A DNA stretch of 44,670 bases from Candidatus Sulfotelmatobacter kueseliae (GTDB lineage: Bacteria > Acidobacteriota > Terriglobia > Terriglobales > Acidobacteriaceae): positions 1-44,670 of the forward strand of contig OMOD01000134.1 of NCBI GenBank assembly GCA_900290255.1, written 5' to 3'. The translations under genes and the position numbers were made by a program. Below the pieces are notes generated by a model. It was not told the DNA's origin. It saw nothing but the letters and a program-made list of their open reading frames with translations, and ran no database searches. Positions 27,012 to 34,763 of the stretch are shown here, in pieces. Position 1 is the stretch's first letter. Each line of letters opens with the position of its first letter.

Positions 27012-27167
27012 ATGCTTGGAACTATATTGATCGTGATCCTGATTCTAGCCCTGGTAGGGGCACTACCAAGATGGTCGCATAGCAGAGACTGGGGCTATTA
27101 CCCGACCGGAGGAGTAGGACTCGTCCTTTGCGTCGTCGTAATTCTCCTGGTTCTAGGCCGCATTTGA
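27012..27167 (+). CDS. DUF3309-type small membrane protein
   Basis: A 51-residue ORF with a strong ribosome site (AAAAGGAGCCACAT). It has two hydrophobic helices (MLGTILIVILILALVGALP and GGVGLVLCVVVILLVLGRI, written in part) around PRWSHSRDWGYYPTGG. This is the DUF3309 pattern (short, GALPxWxxSRxWGYxPSGG, ending LLGRI). Function unknown; often near stress genes. Its stop is 3 bp before the phospholipase gene start, so the two are likely translated from one message. Confidence 0.88.
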   Translation: MLGTILIVILILALVGALPRWSHSRDWGYYPTGGVGLVLCVVVILLVLGRI

Positions 27168-27170
27168 ACC

Positions 27171-28493
27171 ATGCGCCACGCGGCAATGTCGTTAGGCTCC
27201 ACAGGTAAGGGTTGGCGCCTGCTTTCTGTCCGTGCCACGGCGCTTCTGCTCGTCGTGCTCATGTGCAGCAACGGTTCGCCCGCGTACTCCGTTCTGACGC
27301 ATGAGGAAATCGTCGACCTGCTTTGGACCGACGAGATCCAGCCCCTCCTTCTCAAGCGATATCCGGAACTGTCGGAAGACCAGCTCAAACAGGCACACGC
27401 CTATGCCTATGGAGGCGCGGTCATCCAAGATCTGGGCTACTACCCATTCGGCAGTAAAGAATTCAGCAACCTGGTGCACTACGTACGCAGCGGAGACTTC
27501 GTTCGTGAGCTGCTGCTGGAAAGCCAGGATGTCAACGAGTACGCCTTCGCGCTGGGCGCACTGTCGCACTATGCATCGGATATCGCCGGTCACCCGGCGG
27601 TCAACCAGTCCGTCGCGATCGAGTATCCGAAGCTGCGGGCGAAGTACGGCAAGTCCGTCCGGTACGCCCAGGACAAGACCGCGCATCTGAAAACGGAGTT
27701 CGGATTCGACACGGTACAGGTTGCGAAGAATCGTTACGCGTCGCAGCAGTACCACGATTTCATCGGATTCCAAGTGTCCAAGCCCCTGCTGGAACGTGTC
27801 TTCCCCGTGGTCTACGGAGTGGAGTTGAAAGACGTGCTCACCCGCGAGGAGCTGGCGGTGGGTTCGTATCGTTTTGCGGTCAGCCGCATGATTCCGGAAA
27901 TGACCCAGGTCGCGCTGCAAACCCACAAGAAGGACCTGATGCGCGAAACTCCAGACTTCGCGAAACGCAAATTCCTGTACCGTCTTTCGCGCTCTGATTA
28001 CGAGAGGCAGTGGGGAAAAGACTACGTCAAGCCGGGCGTGGGCACCCGGATCTTGTCAACGCTCTTGCGATACATGCCGAAAATCGGTCCCTTCAAAGGG
28101 CTGGCGTTCAATAACCCCACTCCCCAAACTGAGGACCTGTATTTCAAGAGCATCAACACGACCGTCGATCAGTACCGGGCCTTTCTCGAAGAAGTGCGCA
28201 CCGATTCACTGGTCGTTCCCAATTGTGATTTGGATAGCGGGAACGTAACCAAAGCAGCGGAGTATTCGCTGACCGACGACACCTATGCGACGTTGCTCGC
28301 TCAGTTGTCAGAGCGCAAGTTCGATCGGACGTCTCCGGAGCTGCGCGATAACATCCTGCAGTTCTATTCCGACCTCTCGGTACCGATCGAAACGAAGAAG
28401 GACCAGCCTCGCTGGCAAGGCGTGCTGACTGAGCTGGACCAGTTGAAATCTGCGGCGCCGATGCCGACTGTCGCGGGCAGCCTCGCACAGTGA
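27171..28493 (+). CDS. Secreted zinc-dependent phospholipase C family protein
   Basis: 440 residues. Signal peptide about 1-41 (ALLLVVLMCSNGSPAYS). The fold is that of bacterial zinc-dependent phospholipase C / S1-P1 nuclease: H44 in LTHEEIVD, HAYAYGGAVIQDLGYYPFGS (76-95), H103, and ALGALSHYASDIAGHP (128-142) carrying H133, D137 and H141. These residues typically bind three zinc ions. The family hydrolyses phospholipid head groups; the substrate here is untested. The C-terminal half (about 260-440) has no recognised domain. The ATG at 27171 follows the DUF3309 stop by 3 bp; a second in-frame ATG is at 27186. It is followed by a secreted hydrolase gene, suggesting a lipid-related pair. Confidence 0.87.
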   Translation: MRHAAMSLGSTGKGWRLLSVRATALLLVVLMCSNGSPAYSVLTHEEIVDLLWTDEIQPLLLKRYPELSEDQLKQAHAYAYGGAVIQDLGYYPFGSKEFSNLVHYVRSGDFVRELLLESQDVNEYAFALGALSHYASDIAGHPAVNQSVAIEYPKLRAKYGKSVRYAQDKTAHLKTEFGFDTVQVAKNRYASQQYHDFIGFQVSKPLLERVFPVVYGVELKDVLTREELAVGSYRFAVSRMIPEMTQVALQTHKKDLMRETPDFAKRKFLYRLSRSDYERQWGKDYVKPGVGTRILSTLLRYMPKIGPFKGLAFNNPTPQTEDLYFKSINTTVDQYRAFLEEVRTDSLVVPNCDLDSGNVTKAAEYSLTDDTYATLLAQLSERKFDRTSPELRDNILQFYSDLSVPIETKKDQPRWQGVLTELDQLKSAAPMPTVAGSLAQ

Positions 28494-28613
28494 TCCCGAT
28501 CCGTGCCACGGCGAGGGCTGCCACAACGACGAACATGTCGTTGGCTACTACAATTCCGGCGACCAAAATAAAATCGGACCAACAACAATGCTTTCCAGAA
28601 AAGGGCCCGTCAC

Positions 28614-29390
28614 ATGATCCACACAACCACCCTTTGTCGATTCGGTATCTTGCTTCGCACTTTGATCTTTTCTCTCGGTGCAGTCGTCGCGCTTGCCCAG
28701 ACAGGCCTTGCACAATCTGTTCCCAACGTAACCCGCAAGGTGCCGCCAGTAATCGTCATCGGTTTTGTCGGCGGGTTCATCAAGCACGATAATCTGGTCC
28801 ACAGCGAGGTGCAGCTCGCGGCGCGCCTGCGCAAGGCTTACCCCACGGGCGTCGACGTGGAGACCTTTGAGAGTTACCACGGGGAAAAAGCCCGAGAGAA
28901 GATCCTGAGCCTGCTGGACGCGAACCATGATGGGATTCTAACGTCCGCCGAGAAACAAAATGGTCGCATCATCATTTACGGGCATAGCTGGGGCGGCTCG
29001 GAAGCCATCGCTTTGGCAAGTAAACTAGAGAAGGATGGCATCCCGGTGCTTCTCACCATTCAAGTGGATAGCATCTCTAAGATTCACCAAAACGATGCGG
29101 TCATCCCGGCGAACGTAGCCCAAGCCGCCAATTTCTACCAACCGGACGGCCTTCTCCACGGCCAGTCCGAAATTCGCGCGGCCGACCCTGCACGCACGAT
29201 TATCATCGGGAATTTTCGATTCGACTACAAAGGGATCCCGTATAAATGCACCCAGTATCCCTGGTACGACCGCATCTTCGGGAAATCCCACACCCAAATT
29301 GAATGTGATCCAGGTGTGTGGAAACAAGCAGAGGCTCTGATACGGTCGAAACTACCCTCAACAGGAGGGAAGGTAACTGCAACCCGTTGA
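28614..29390 (+). CDS. Secreted alpha/beta-hydrolase with an EF-hand-like loop
   Basis: 258 residues. Signal peptide about 1-34 (ending GLAQSV). The nucleophile elbow GHSWGG places the catalytic serine at S125, after the strand RIIIYG; PPVIVIGFVGGF is the usual first strand with oxyanion loop. Between them, residues 102-113 (DANHDGILTSAE) match an EF-hand calcium loop at positions 1, 3, 5, 6 and 12. A candidate acid D and terminal H cannot be fixed by eye. Likely a lipase/esterase-type or peptidase-type hydrolase acting outside the cytoplasm, possibly calcium-dependent. It follows the phospholipase C gene by 120 bp on the same strand. AAAAGGGC precedes the ATG. Confidence 0.78.
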   Translation: MIHTTTLCRFGILLRTLIFSLGAVVALAQTGLAQSVPNVTRKVPPVIVIGFVGGFIKHDNLVHSEVQLAARLRKAYPTGVDVETFESYHGEKAREKILSLLDANHDGILTSAEKQNGRIIIYGHSWGGSEAIALASKLEKDGIPVLLTIQVDSISKIHQNDAVIPANVAQAANFYQPDGLLHGQSEIRAADPARTIIIGNFRFDYKGIPYKCTQYPWYDRIFGKSHTQIECDPGVWKQAEALIRSKLPSTGGKVTATR

Positions 29391-29446
29391 TGACATGACC
29401 GATGCTGTTCCGAATATCGTGAGAGACAAACCGTAAGGAAATTATT

Positions 29447-29563
29447 GCAGAGCTAACTCGCCTCAAGAATGCTGCTGTCAATGTGGTCCGCGACATGGAA
29501 AAGAATCACACCGTGGCCTTTGCGGCGGCGCTGTCGTACTGTTTTGTTTGCTGGATTTGCTAA
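29447..29563 (+). pseudogene. N-terminal fragment of a YihY/BrkB-family membrane protein
   Basis: 38 codons encode AELTRLKNAAVNVVRDMEKN and HTVAFAAALSYCFV, the conserved start of YihY/BrkB proteins (usual form: DxxxNHTxAFAAALSYYFVLSLFPLL), then WIC and a TAA. The six-helix membrane domain is absent. There is no good start codon in frame (ATT ATT before GCA, although AAGGAAA lies upstream). The following bases lead straight into the 3' end of the oppositely oriented VTT gene, so the break is close to 29550. Confidence 0.7.
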
Positions 29564-29580
29564 AAAAAGACGTAAAGCGA

Positions 29581-30246
29581 TTAGGCCCCCCGGCGACGAG
29601 GTTGCAAGCTCGTGCGGGAAGTTTCGGGGCCGTTTGCTTTCTGTCTCCGTTTGTATTCGAACAGGCCGAACAGTGCACCGAGCACTGAGACTGCGATCAG
29701 GGCGATAAGCACGGGCCAGTAGTACAGCGCAAAAAGCCTCACGATGTGCCGGCCGTAGTGGAACCCGAGATAAGCCAGGATGGTGAACCGAATACCGCGC
29801 CCCACGGTCAAAGCAGTCAAGAACTTCCTGCTGGGGTACTGCATGGCGCCGGCGGCCAGGAGCATGGGTACGATGGGAAACGGAGGCGGAAGTAGCGCCG
29901 GGATCGCGACCGCCGCGAAGCCCCAGCGCGAAAAAATCGCATAGACCTTGTCGGTCTTCTTCTTTGAGAACCTTTTTTCCAGAGTTTCTTTGCCACCTTT
30001 GCGAGCCATGCGGTAGGTAAGATAGCCGCCGAGGATGGCCCCCGCCGTTGCCATGATCGCGTAGTAAACCCACAGGTTGGGATGATGGGCCGCGAGCAGG
30101 ACGGTGACGATGTCCGTGCTACCAGGCAGTGGGATGACTGAGTTGTCGACCAAGCCCAGCAAAATCAGGCTGGGACCGCCGAGGTGAATCAGCCATCGTA
30201 AGGCGGTTCTTTTCGACACGAGCAGGACGATCGTAAGGAAGTGCAT
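29581..30246 (-). CDS. VTT/DedA (SNARE-associated) membrane protein
   Basis: 221 residues from the ATG at 30246 (an upstream TTG would extend it). Four to five hydrophobic helices. Family landmarks: GLVDNSVIPLPGSTDIV (about 30-46), the re-entrant-loop region AGAILGGYLTYRMARKGGKE, and WGFAAVAIPALLPPPFPIVPMLLAAGA. VTT/DedA proteins of the YqaA/YdjZ type are linked to lipid scrambling and membrane homeostasis. The C-terminus is basic (KRRQKANGPE...RRRGA). The gene converges with the phospholipase/hydrolase genes, with the BrkB fragment in between. Ribosome site weak (GCGAAG). Confidence 0.87.
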   Translation of the reverse strand: MHFLTIVLLVSKRTALRWLIHLGGPSLILLGLVDNSVIPLPGSTDIVTVLLAAHHPNLWVYYAIMATAGAILGGYLTYRMARKGGKETLEKRFSKKKTDKVYAIFSRWGFAAVAIPALLPPPFPIVPMLLAAGAMQYPSRKFLTALTVGRGIRFTILAYLGFHYGRHIVRLFALYYWPVLIALIAVSVLGALFGLFEYKRRQKANGPETSRTSLQPRRRGA

Positions 30247-30468
30247 CTTCGCTATTGGAGCAGAATTACGTTCGGCAAGATGCAATGTTAATGGCAGTTT
30301 ATGCCGCCCGGCTAGAACCTAACGCGCTGTTGACTGCAGGATCGGGGGACTTGACTAGAATGTCTTCCTCGAACACGAGCCTGGCATTCCCCGCTGGTTG
30401 GACGTGCTCGACGTTTACGGAAACGAGTGACGGCAAGACAATCCGTGTACGCAAAGAGGCCCGTGGCC

Positions 30469-30669
30469 TCACTGGCTGTTATCGTGCACCGGCTTCGCTT
30501 CCACGGCATCGGCTGCGGAAAGTTTCCGATCCCGGTGTGGCTCGGTGCGCGGGGCGCCCGTATGCAGTTCACAAACCTCCCCGACCGCAGCACCACAAGT
30601 GGTACAAGGCACGGACAATATCTGTTTCGGGGTGAGTTCCCTAATTTTCATGACCACATGATGCGACAT
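30469..30669 (-). CDS. Small zinc-ribbon-like protein
   Basis: 66 residues from MSHHVVMKIRELT (GGGAA just before the ATG). The core is VPCTTCGAAVGEVCELHTGA and PRTEPHRDRKLSAADAVEAK: Cys-x2-Cys, a third Cys and a His in HRDR that could bind one zinc. Small proteins with this C-x2-C...CEL-x-TG-x-PRT-x-PHRDR pattern are frequent in soil bacteria; role unknown. It lies in the 600-bp stretch upstream of and opposite to the Crp-family regulator gene. An alternative start is the internal ATG six codons on. Confidence 0.72.
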   Translation of the reverse strand: MSHHVVMKIRELTPKQILSVPCTTCGAAVGEVCELHTGAPRTEPHRDRKLSAADAVEAKPVHDNSQ

Positions 30670-30925
30670 TTCCCGCTGCAAGAATGCACAATTTTGCTCA
30701 GTTTCCACGCACATCACAGGCATCGGTGACCTCGATCACAAAATGCGGCGATGTCGTAAACAATCTCTTCCTCAGCAGAGAGTTACTCACAGGGACGAGA
30801 TGCGGTTCCCGTTTAACTGTGCGCCCCGTGTTTTTTCAATTGTGAGCAAAAGTGAACATCTTTGGTGATCATGATTCTGAGACAATACTAGTATGTGTAG
30901 CCTCACGTTTGGGAGAAGTCCCGTG

Positions 30926-31594
30926 ATGGCGTCAACCAAGTTGGCCAAGAACCATCGCGATTTCGATCCGCAGAAATTCCTTACCACCATCGGCGACGGC
31001 AGGAAAGTCATGGCCTTTCCCAAGAAACAAACCATCTTTGCGCAGGGAGACGCGGCTGACGCAGTCTTCTACATCCAGGAGGGCAAGGTTCGACTCACGG
31101 TCGTATCGAAGATTGGCAAGGAAGCAACTCTGGGCATCTTGAGCGAGGGACAGTTCTTCGGAGAAGGCAGCCTGGCGGGACAGGCGCTACGCATGGGGTC
31201 TGCAACCGCAATGACGGAATGCGAACTTCTGCGCATTGACAAGAAAGCGATGATGCTGGCGCTTCACCGGGAACAAACGTTCTCCGATCTATTCGTAGCC
31301 TATCTGCTGGCACGAAACATCCGATACGAAGAGGATCTGGTTGATCAGCTCTTCAATTCCAGCGAAAAGCGGCTGGCTCGTCTTCTGCTGTTGCTTGCTC
31401 ACTTCGGCAAAGAAGGCGTACCCCAGACTGTAATCCCCAAGATCAGTCAGGAAACCCTGGCGGATATGATTGGCACAACCCGGTCGCGGGTCAGCTTCTT
31501 CATGAATCGGTTCAGAGAGTTAGGCTTCCTCGATTATGGCGGGACTGGGCTGCAAGTTCATAGTTCCCTTCTAAATGTCGTTCTCCACGACTAA
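30926..31594 (+). CDS. Crp/Fnr-family transcriptional regulator
   Basis: 222 residues from the ATG at 30926 (GGGAGAAG upstream; a longer frame from 30893 lacks a ribosome site). The N-terminal cyclic-nucleotide-binding fold is clear (KKQTIFAQGDAADAVFYIQEGKVRL, shown in two overlapping family blocks; GEGSLAG). The C-terminal winged helix contains SQETLADMIGTTRSRVSFFM (about 180-199). The usual cAMP-contacting R-x-x-S/T-A-T part reads MGSATAMTECE, so ligand binding is uncertain. No Fnr cysteines are seen. Such regulators in Acidobacteriota often sit beside stress genes. A second family member is cut by the right edge of the window. Confidence 0.9.
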   Translation: MASTKLAKNHRDFDPQKFLTTIGDGRKVMAFPKKQTIFAQGDAADAVFYIQEGKVRLTVVSKIGKEATLGILSEGQFFGEGSLAGQALRMGSATAMTECELLRIDKKAMMLALHREQTFSDLFVAYLLARNIRYEEDLVDQLFNSSEKRLARLLLLLAHFGKEGVPQTVIPKISQETLADMIGTTRSRVSFFMNRFRELGFLDYGGTGLQVHSSLLNVVLHD

Positions 31595-31643
31595 TGTGAG
31601 CCGCAGTCCAACAAACAGAACCTTCCAGGCAGCGATGAGCAAA

Positions 31644-31847
31644 TCAGGCATTTGCTGGATCCAGCCCGGAAAGCGGCATTATTCTCGTCGCAACCAGCAC
31701 CTCCAACAATGTGGCTGTGTTACGAACGCTTCCCGCGATGGTGATGAGGGCTTCTGAGACGAGGGGATGTTGCTCCGCCAGCGAGTCGAGACGGTCGCTC
31801 ACGTTGTAGAGGTGCTGAACTTCGTGCAGGATCGCATTGGAATGCAT
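31644..31847 (-). CDS. Small conserved-looking helical protein
   Basis: 67 residues: ILHEVQHLYNVSDRLDSLAE, QHPLVSEALITIAGSVRNTA, TLLEVLVATRI. The regular helices and the phrase DRLDSLAEQHP-x-x-x-EALITI-x-G-x-VR-x-TA look like a small protein I have seen repeatedly in Acidobacteriota next to Crp-type regulators. No function known. It is convergent with the Crp gene, 50 bp apart. The ribosome site is poor, so the start may differ. Confidence 0.6.
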   Translation of the reverse strand: MHSNAILHEVQHLYNVSDRLDSLAEQHPLVSEALITIAGSVRNTATLLEVLVATRIMPLSGLDPANA

Positions 31848-32281
31848 TGGGGTACACGGCTTTCTAAAAGCCTAAGGAGAGAAATCTTCAGATGGGCTGA
31901 CTTAGTTCAGGGAACCTGAAAGAGGAGAAGGTGGTAACCGCCCCAACTACATCATATAGTCATTTTCATATTTTGTCCTTTGAATCGGATCTCGATGGAA
32001 TCCGGGAGAATGAGCAACTTCCTGCCTGTGGACGACCCAGAGTTGCTCATTTGCCCCGGCAGCGCTGTACAGAATCGCTCACTTTGTGCCGAAGGACGTC
32101 CCAACCACGGCACAGGAAGAACTTTGCACTCTGTCAACTCTCGGTCAGTTGGCCTAACGCTGATTCAAAAGACGAGCAATTGTGACCAGTCTTCTGAAAC
32201 CGAAAGTTCGATACTGGCACTCACAAGATTCTTGCTGGAAAGCGAATCTCGTGAATAACGTTTGGTTTTGTGGAGGTTTCT
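31848..32281. other. Intergenic region with an 11-bp inverted repeat
   Basis: About 430 bp with no supportable gene. ATGAGCAACT (32010-32019) and AGTTGCTCAT (32041-32050) are perfect inverted repeats 21 nt apart, extended by one A-T pair. The hairpin could be a 5' leader structure or an operator upstream of the next gene. An AGGAGAG and GAGGAGAAGG occur near 31880-31930 without a following ORF of note. Confidence 0.5.
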
Positions 32282-32860
32282 ATGACCTTGAGTGTGCTGG
32301 ATCCAAGGCTGATTGCGCTCCTCGCCGCCCTGATAGTGATCCTCGCAGTGGTCGCCTGGCTGTACGTGCGAAATCGCAGGAGTACGACTGCAGACATGCG
32401 GGAAAAATTTGGCCCTGAGTATGATCGGGCAGTACTGACGCATGGGTCAGAACGAAAGGCCGAAGCGAAATTAGCGGATCGCGAGAAGAGAGTTGAAAAA
32501 CTCAACATTCGCGATCTTGATCCGACCGAACACGAACGCTTTTCGAAACAGTGGCAGGCAGTACAGTCCCGCTTTGTCGATTCCCCGAAGGGAGCAGTCG
32601 CAGAAGCCGATGACCTGGTGTCCTTAGTAATGAAGGCTCGCGGCTATCCCGTGTCTGATTTCGATCAACGTGCCGCCGACATTTCTGTCGACCATCCCCG
32701 AGTTGTGGAGAACTACCGCTCTGCACATGAGATTGCCCTGCGTGTTGGGAAAGACCAAGCAACCACGGAAGAGCTGAGAACAGCAATGATTCACTACCGT
32801 TCCCTGTTCGATGAATTAGTGCAGGTGCCGGCGACTGTTGAACAAAAAGAAGTAGCGTAG
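32282..32860 (+). CDS. Membrane-anchored conserved protein of unknown function
   Basis: 192 residues from the ATG at 32282 (GGAGGTTTCT before it). One N-terminal membrane helix (about 10-29, LIALLAALIVILAVVAWLYV) is followed by a cytosolic or periplasmic helical part: MREKFGPEYDRAV, RKAEAKLADREKRVEKL, ARGYPVSDFDQRAADISVDH, PRVVENYRSAHEIALR. This is a widespread bacterial protein type with no named function that I can give. It is upstream of the metallothionein gene on the same strand, 91 bp apart. Confidence 0.8.
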   Translation: MTLSVLDPRLIALLAALIVILAVVAWLYVRNRRSTTADMREKFGPEYDRAVLTHGSERKAEAKLADREKRVEKLNIRDLDPTEHERFSKQWQAVQSRFVDSPKGAVAEADDLVSLVMKARGYPVSDFDQRAADISVDHPRVVENYRSAHEIALRVGKDQATTEELRTAMIHYRSLFDELVQVPATVEQKEVA

Positions 32861-32951
32861 TGGCTGAATTGAGGACAAAGGAACGGTGAGATGAGGACAT
32901 CGATCTGGGTTCACAGATACCTTGTAAAACAGGCTTTCAAAAAGGAGAACG

Positions 32952-33113
32952 ATGATGACGACGAATGAGCAGGTTAAGTGTGCGCATCTACCATGCCGCT
33001 GCTTGGTGCAGGCTGGCGATAAATACTGTGGTCAAGCTTGTAGGGAAGCGGGATCCAAGGAGGTGGAGATTGCCTGTCAGTGCGACCATGGAACTTGCCC
33101 ACTTACCGCATGA
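32952..33113 (+). CDS. Bacterial metallothionein (SmtA-like), 53 residues
   Basis: A short ORF with AAAGGAGAACG before tandem ATGs. Eight cysteines and two histidines occur in the SmtA/BmtA pattern: KCAHLPCRC (C10, H12, C15, C17), DKYCGQAC (C26, C30) and IACQCDHGTC (C42, C44, H46, C49). The pattern [K]CAHxxCxCxV...G.KYCxxxCxxA...ExxCxCxHxxC is diagnostic for prokaryotic metallothioneins, which bind zinc, cadmium or copper in the cytoplasm. No SmtB-type repressor is adjacent; it stands between a membrane protein and a secreted protein, in a stress-gene neighbourhood. Confidence 0.88.
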   Translation: MMTTNEQVKCAHLPCRCLVQAGDKYCGQACREAGSKEVEIACQCDHGTCPLTA

Positions 33114-33163
33114 AGACGTGACCTGTTGTTGGTTGGACTTAGATTAACCGAGGAGGAATCAAC

Positions 33164-33874
33164 ATGCAGATGAGGCTTATGCATCTGTTGTTGGCGATCG
33201 CGGGCCTCGCGGCGCTGCCAGTGCTGGCAAAGGCGCAAGCGCTGGTCGATTCCCGAGACTCCTCCGGTATTGTTGCAAGGACAACCGCGGCGCAGCCAGA
33301 TGTGACGTACACGCGTCCGACAGAGAAAACGAAGATCGAGAACTACCTCTTCGACGCGTTCGGGCCGTATCCAGCCGCAGGCGCAACGTTTGCGGCTGCC
33401 ATTGGCCAGGGGCGGAACACCCCACCGGAGTGGGGACAAGGAGCCGAGGCTTACGGCAAGCGATTCGGCTCCGCCTTTGGCATCGCGGCAATCAGCACGA
33501 CGACACGCTATGGCCTAGCGGAAGCGTTCAGGGAAGACACGTTGTACTACCGCTGTGAGTGTAAGGGGGTGTTACCTCGGCTGCGCCATGCTGTGATTTC
33601 CACCTTGTCGGCGCGCCGCGGCGAAGATGGTCACCGCGTCTTTTCCATCCCAGCACTGATTGCGCCCTATGCAGGCTCCATGACTGCCGTCTATGCATGG
33701 TATCCCGGCCGCTACAACGGCAAGGACGCGCTTCGGATGGGTAACTACACCATGCTGGGATACGTGGGTGGAAACATCGGTCTGGAGTTTTTCTACAGCG
33801 GACCTCACTCCTTGCTTCATCGCATGCACTTGAACAATGGGCACGGAGCGCCAACTTCGGGTTCAAACCCGTGA
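33164..33874 (+). CDS. Secreted protein of unknown function upstream of the Mla genes
   Basis: 236 residues with a very good ribosome site (GAGGAGGAATCAAC). Signal peptide about 1-25 (ending VLAKAQA). The mature part is Tyr/Gly/Ala rich with GQGRNTPPEWGQGAEAYGKR, DTLYYRCECKGVLPRLRHAV and GNIGLEFFYSGPHSLLHRM. It contains hydrophobic stretches that could pack in a membrane or form beta-strands. I know similar acidobacterial proteins but no function. Its TGA overlaps the GTG start of the MlaE gene (GTGA), so translation may be coupled, suggesting a link with phospholipid transport. Confidence 0.72.
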   Translation: MQMRLMHLLLAIAGLAALPVLAKAQALVDSRDSSGIVARTTAAQPDVTYTRPTEKTKIENYLFDAFGPYPAAGATFAAAIGQGRNTPPEWGQGAEAYGKRFGSAFGIAAISTTTRYGLAEAFREDTLYYRCECKGVLPRLRHAVISTLSARRGEDGHRVFSIPALIAPYAGSMTAVYAWYPGRYNGKDALRMGNYTMLGYVGGNIGLEFFYSGPHSLLHRMHLNNGHGAPTSGSNP

Positions 33875-34722
33875 CCGACAGGAAATTAGTTGCGGCCGCA
33901 GGCTTGGAATCGCCCCTTCCGGTGCCACGGACCTCTCTTATGTCGCCCGGCGTGAGTTCCGCCAAAGGCCTGATCAGCGAGTTTCTCGAATGGTTCGGAG
34001 ATCTCGGCATCTTTTTCTGGCAGGTTATCCGCGCTGCGGTCACGCCGCCGTTTGAATTCCGCGAACTATTTCGACAACTCGACGAGATCGGATCAAAGTC
34101 TCTGCCACTGGTCGCTTTGGCCGGAGCCGCAACCGGCGTGGTACTCTCTTTGGAAGCCCGCTACAGCCTGACTCGATTTGGGGCTAAGTCGCTGCTTCCC
34201 GCCGCCATCGTGTTCTCTGTCATTCACGAGACTGGGCCGATTATTACGGGTCTGGTCGTGAGCGGTCGAGTGGGAGCTGGCATTGGCGCGGAGCTCGCGT
34301 CGATGAAAGTCACCGAGCAAATCGACGCCATCGAGGTGTCTGCGGTGAACCCCTATAGGCTGCTGGCGGCGACCCGCATCCTGGCTTGTATCCTGATGCT
34401 GCCTCTGCTGACGCTCGCTGCCGACTTTTGCGGCTTGCTCATGGGCTGGGTTACGCAGGCCATGGTTGAGCCGGTTTCTTTACACCAGTTCATCAATGCC
34501 GGTTTTAGCGGCGCCAGCTTTAACGATTTCCTGCCACCGACGTTTAAGACTATGGTGTTTGGCCTGATCATTGGGCTGGTCGCGTGTTTCCAGGGAATGC
34601 GGACACAGGGAGGTGCCGCGGGCGTGGGCCGCGCGGCCACGAGTTCAGTAGTGTTGTCGTCGCTATTCGTGATCCTCGCCGACGTCGTGCTGGTGAAACT
34701 GATCATCATATTTTTTCCGTGA
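33871..34722 (+). CDS. mlaE: MlaE/YrbE-type ABC transporter permease
   Basis: 283 residues from a GTG overlapping the preceding stop; an ATG 23 codons later is a possible alternative. Five to six membrane helices and the MlaE signature: LVALAGAATGVVLSLEARYSL, VIHETGPIITGLVVSGRVGA, GIGAELASMKVTEQIDAIEV. MlaE forms the inner-membrane channel of the Mla complex that moves phospholipids between inner and outer membranes. Followed by its ATPase (41 bp) and MCE protein genes. No mlaC or mlaA homologue is in the window. Confidence 0.93.
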   Translation: MTDRKLVAAAGLESPLPVPRTSLMSPGVSSAKGLISEFLEWFGDLGIFFWQVIRAAVTPPFEFRELFRQLDEIGSKSLPLVALAGAATGVVLSLEARYSLTRFGAKSLLPAAIVFSVIHETGPIITGLVVSGRVGAGIGAELASMKVTEQIDAIEVSAVNPYRLLAATRILACILMLPLLTLAADFCGLLMGWVTQAMVEPVSLHQFINAGFSGASFNDFLPPTFKTMVFGLIIGLVACFQGMRTQGGAAGVGRAATSSVVLSSLFVILADVVLVKLIIIFFP

Positions 34723-34763
34723 ACGTCTGCAGTGATATTGGTTGAACAACTCGCGAAATAATT

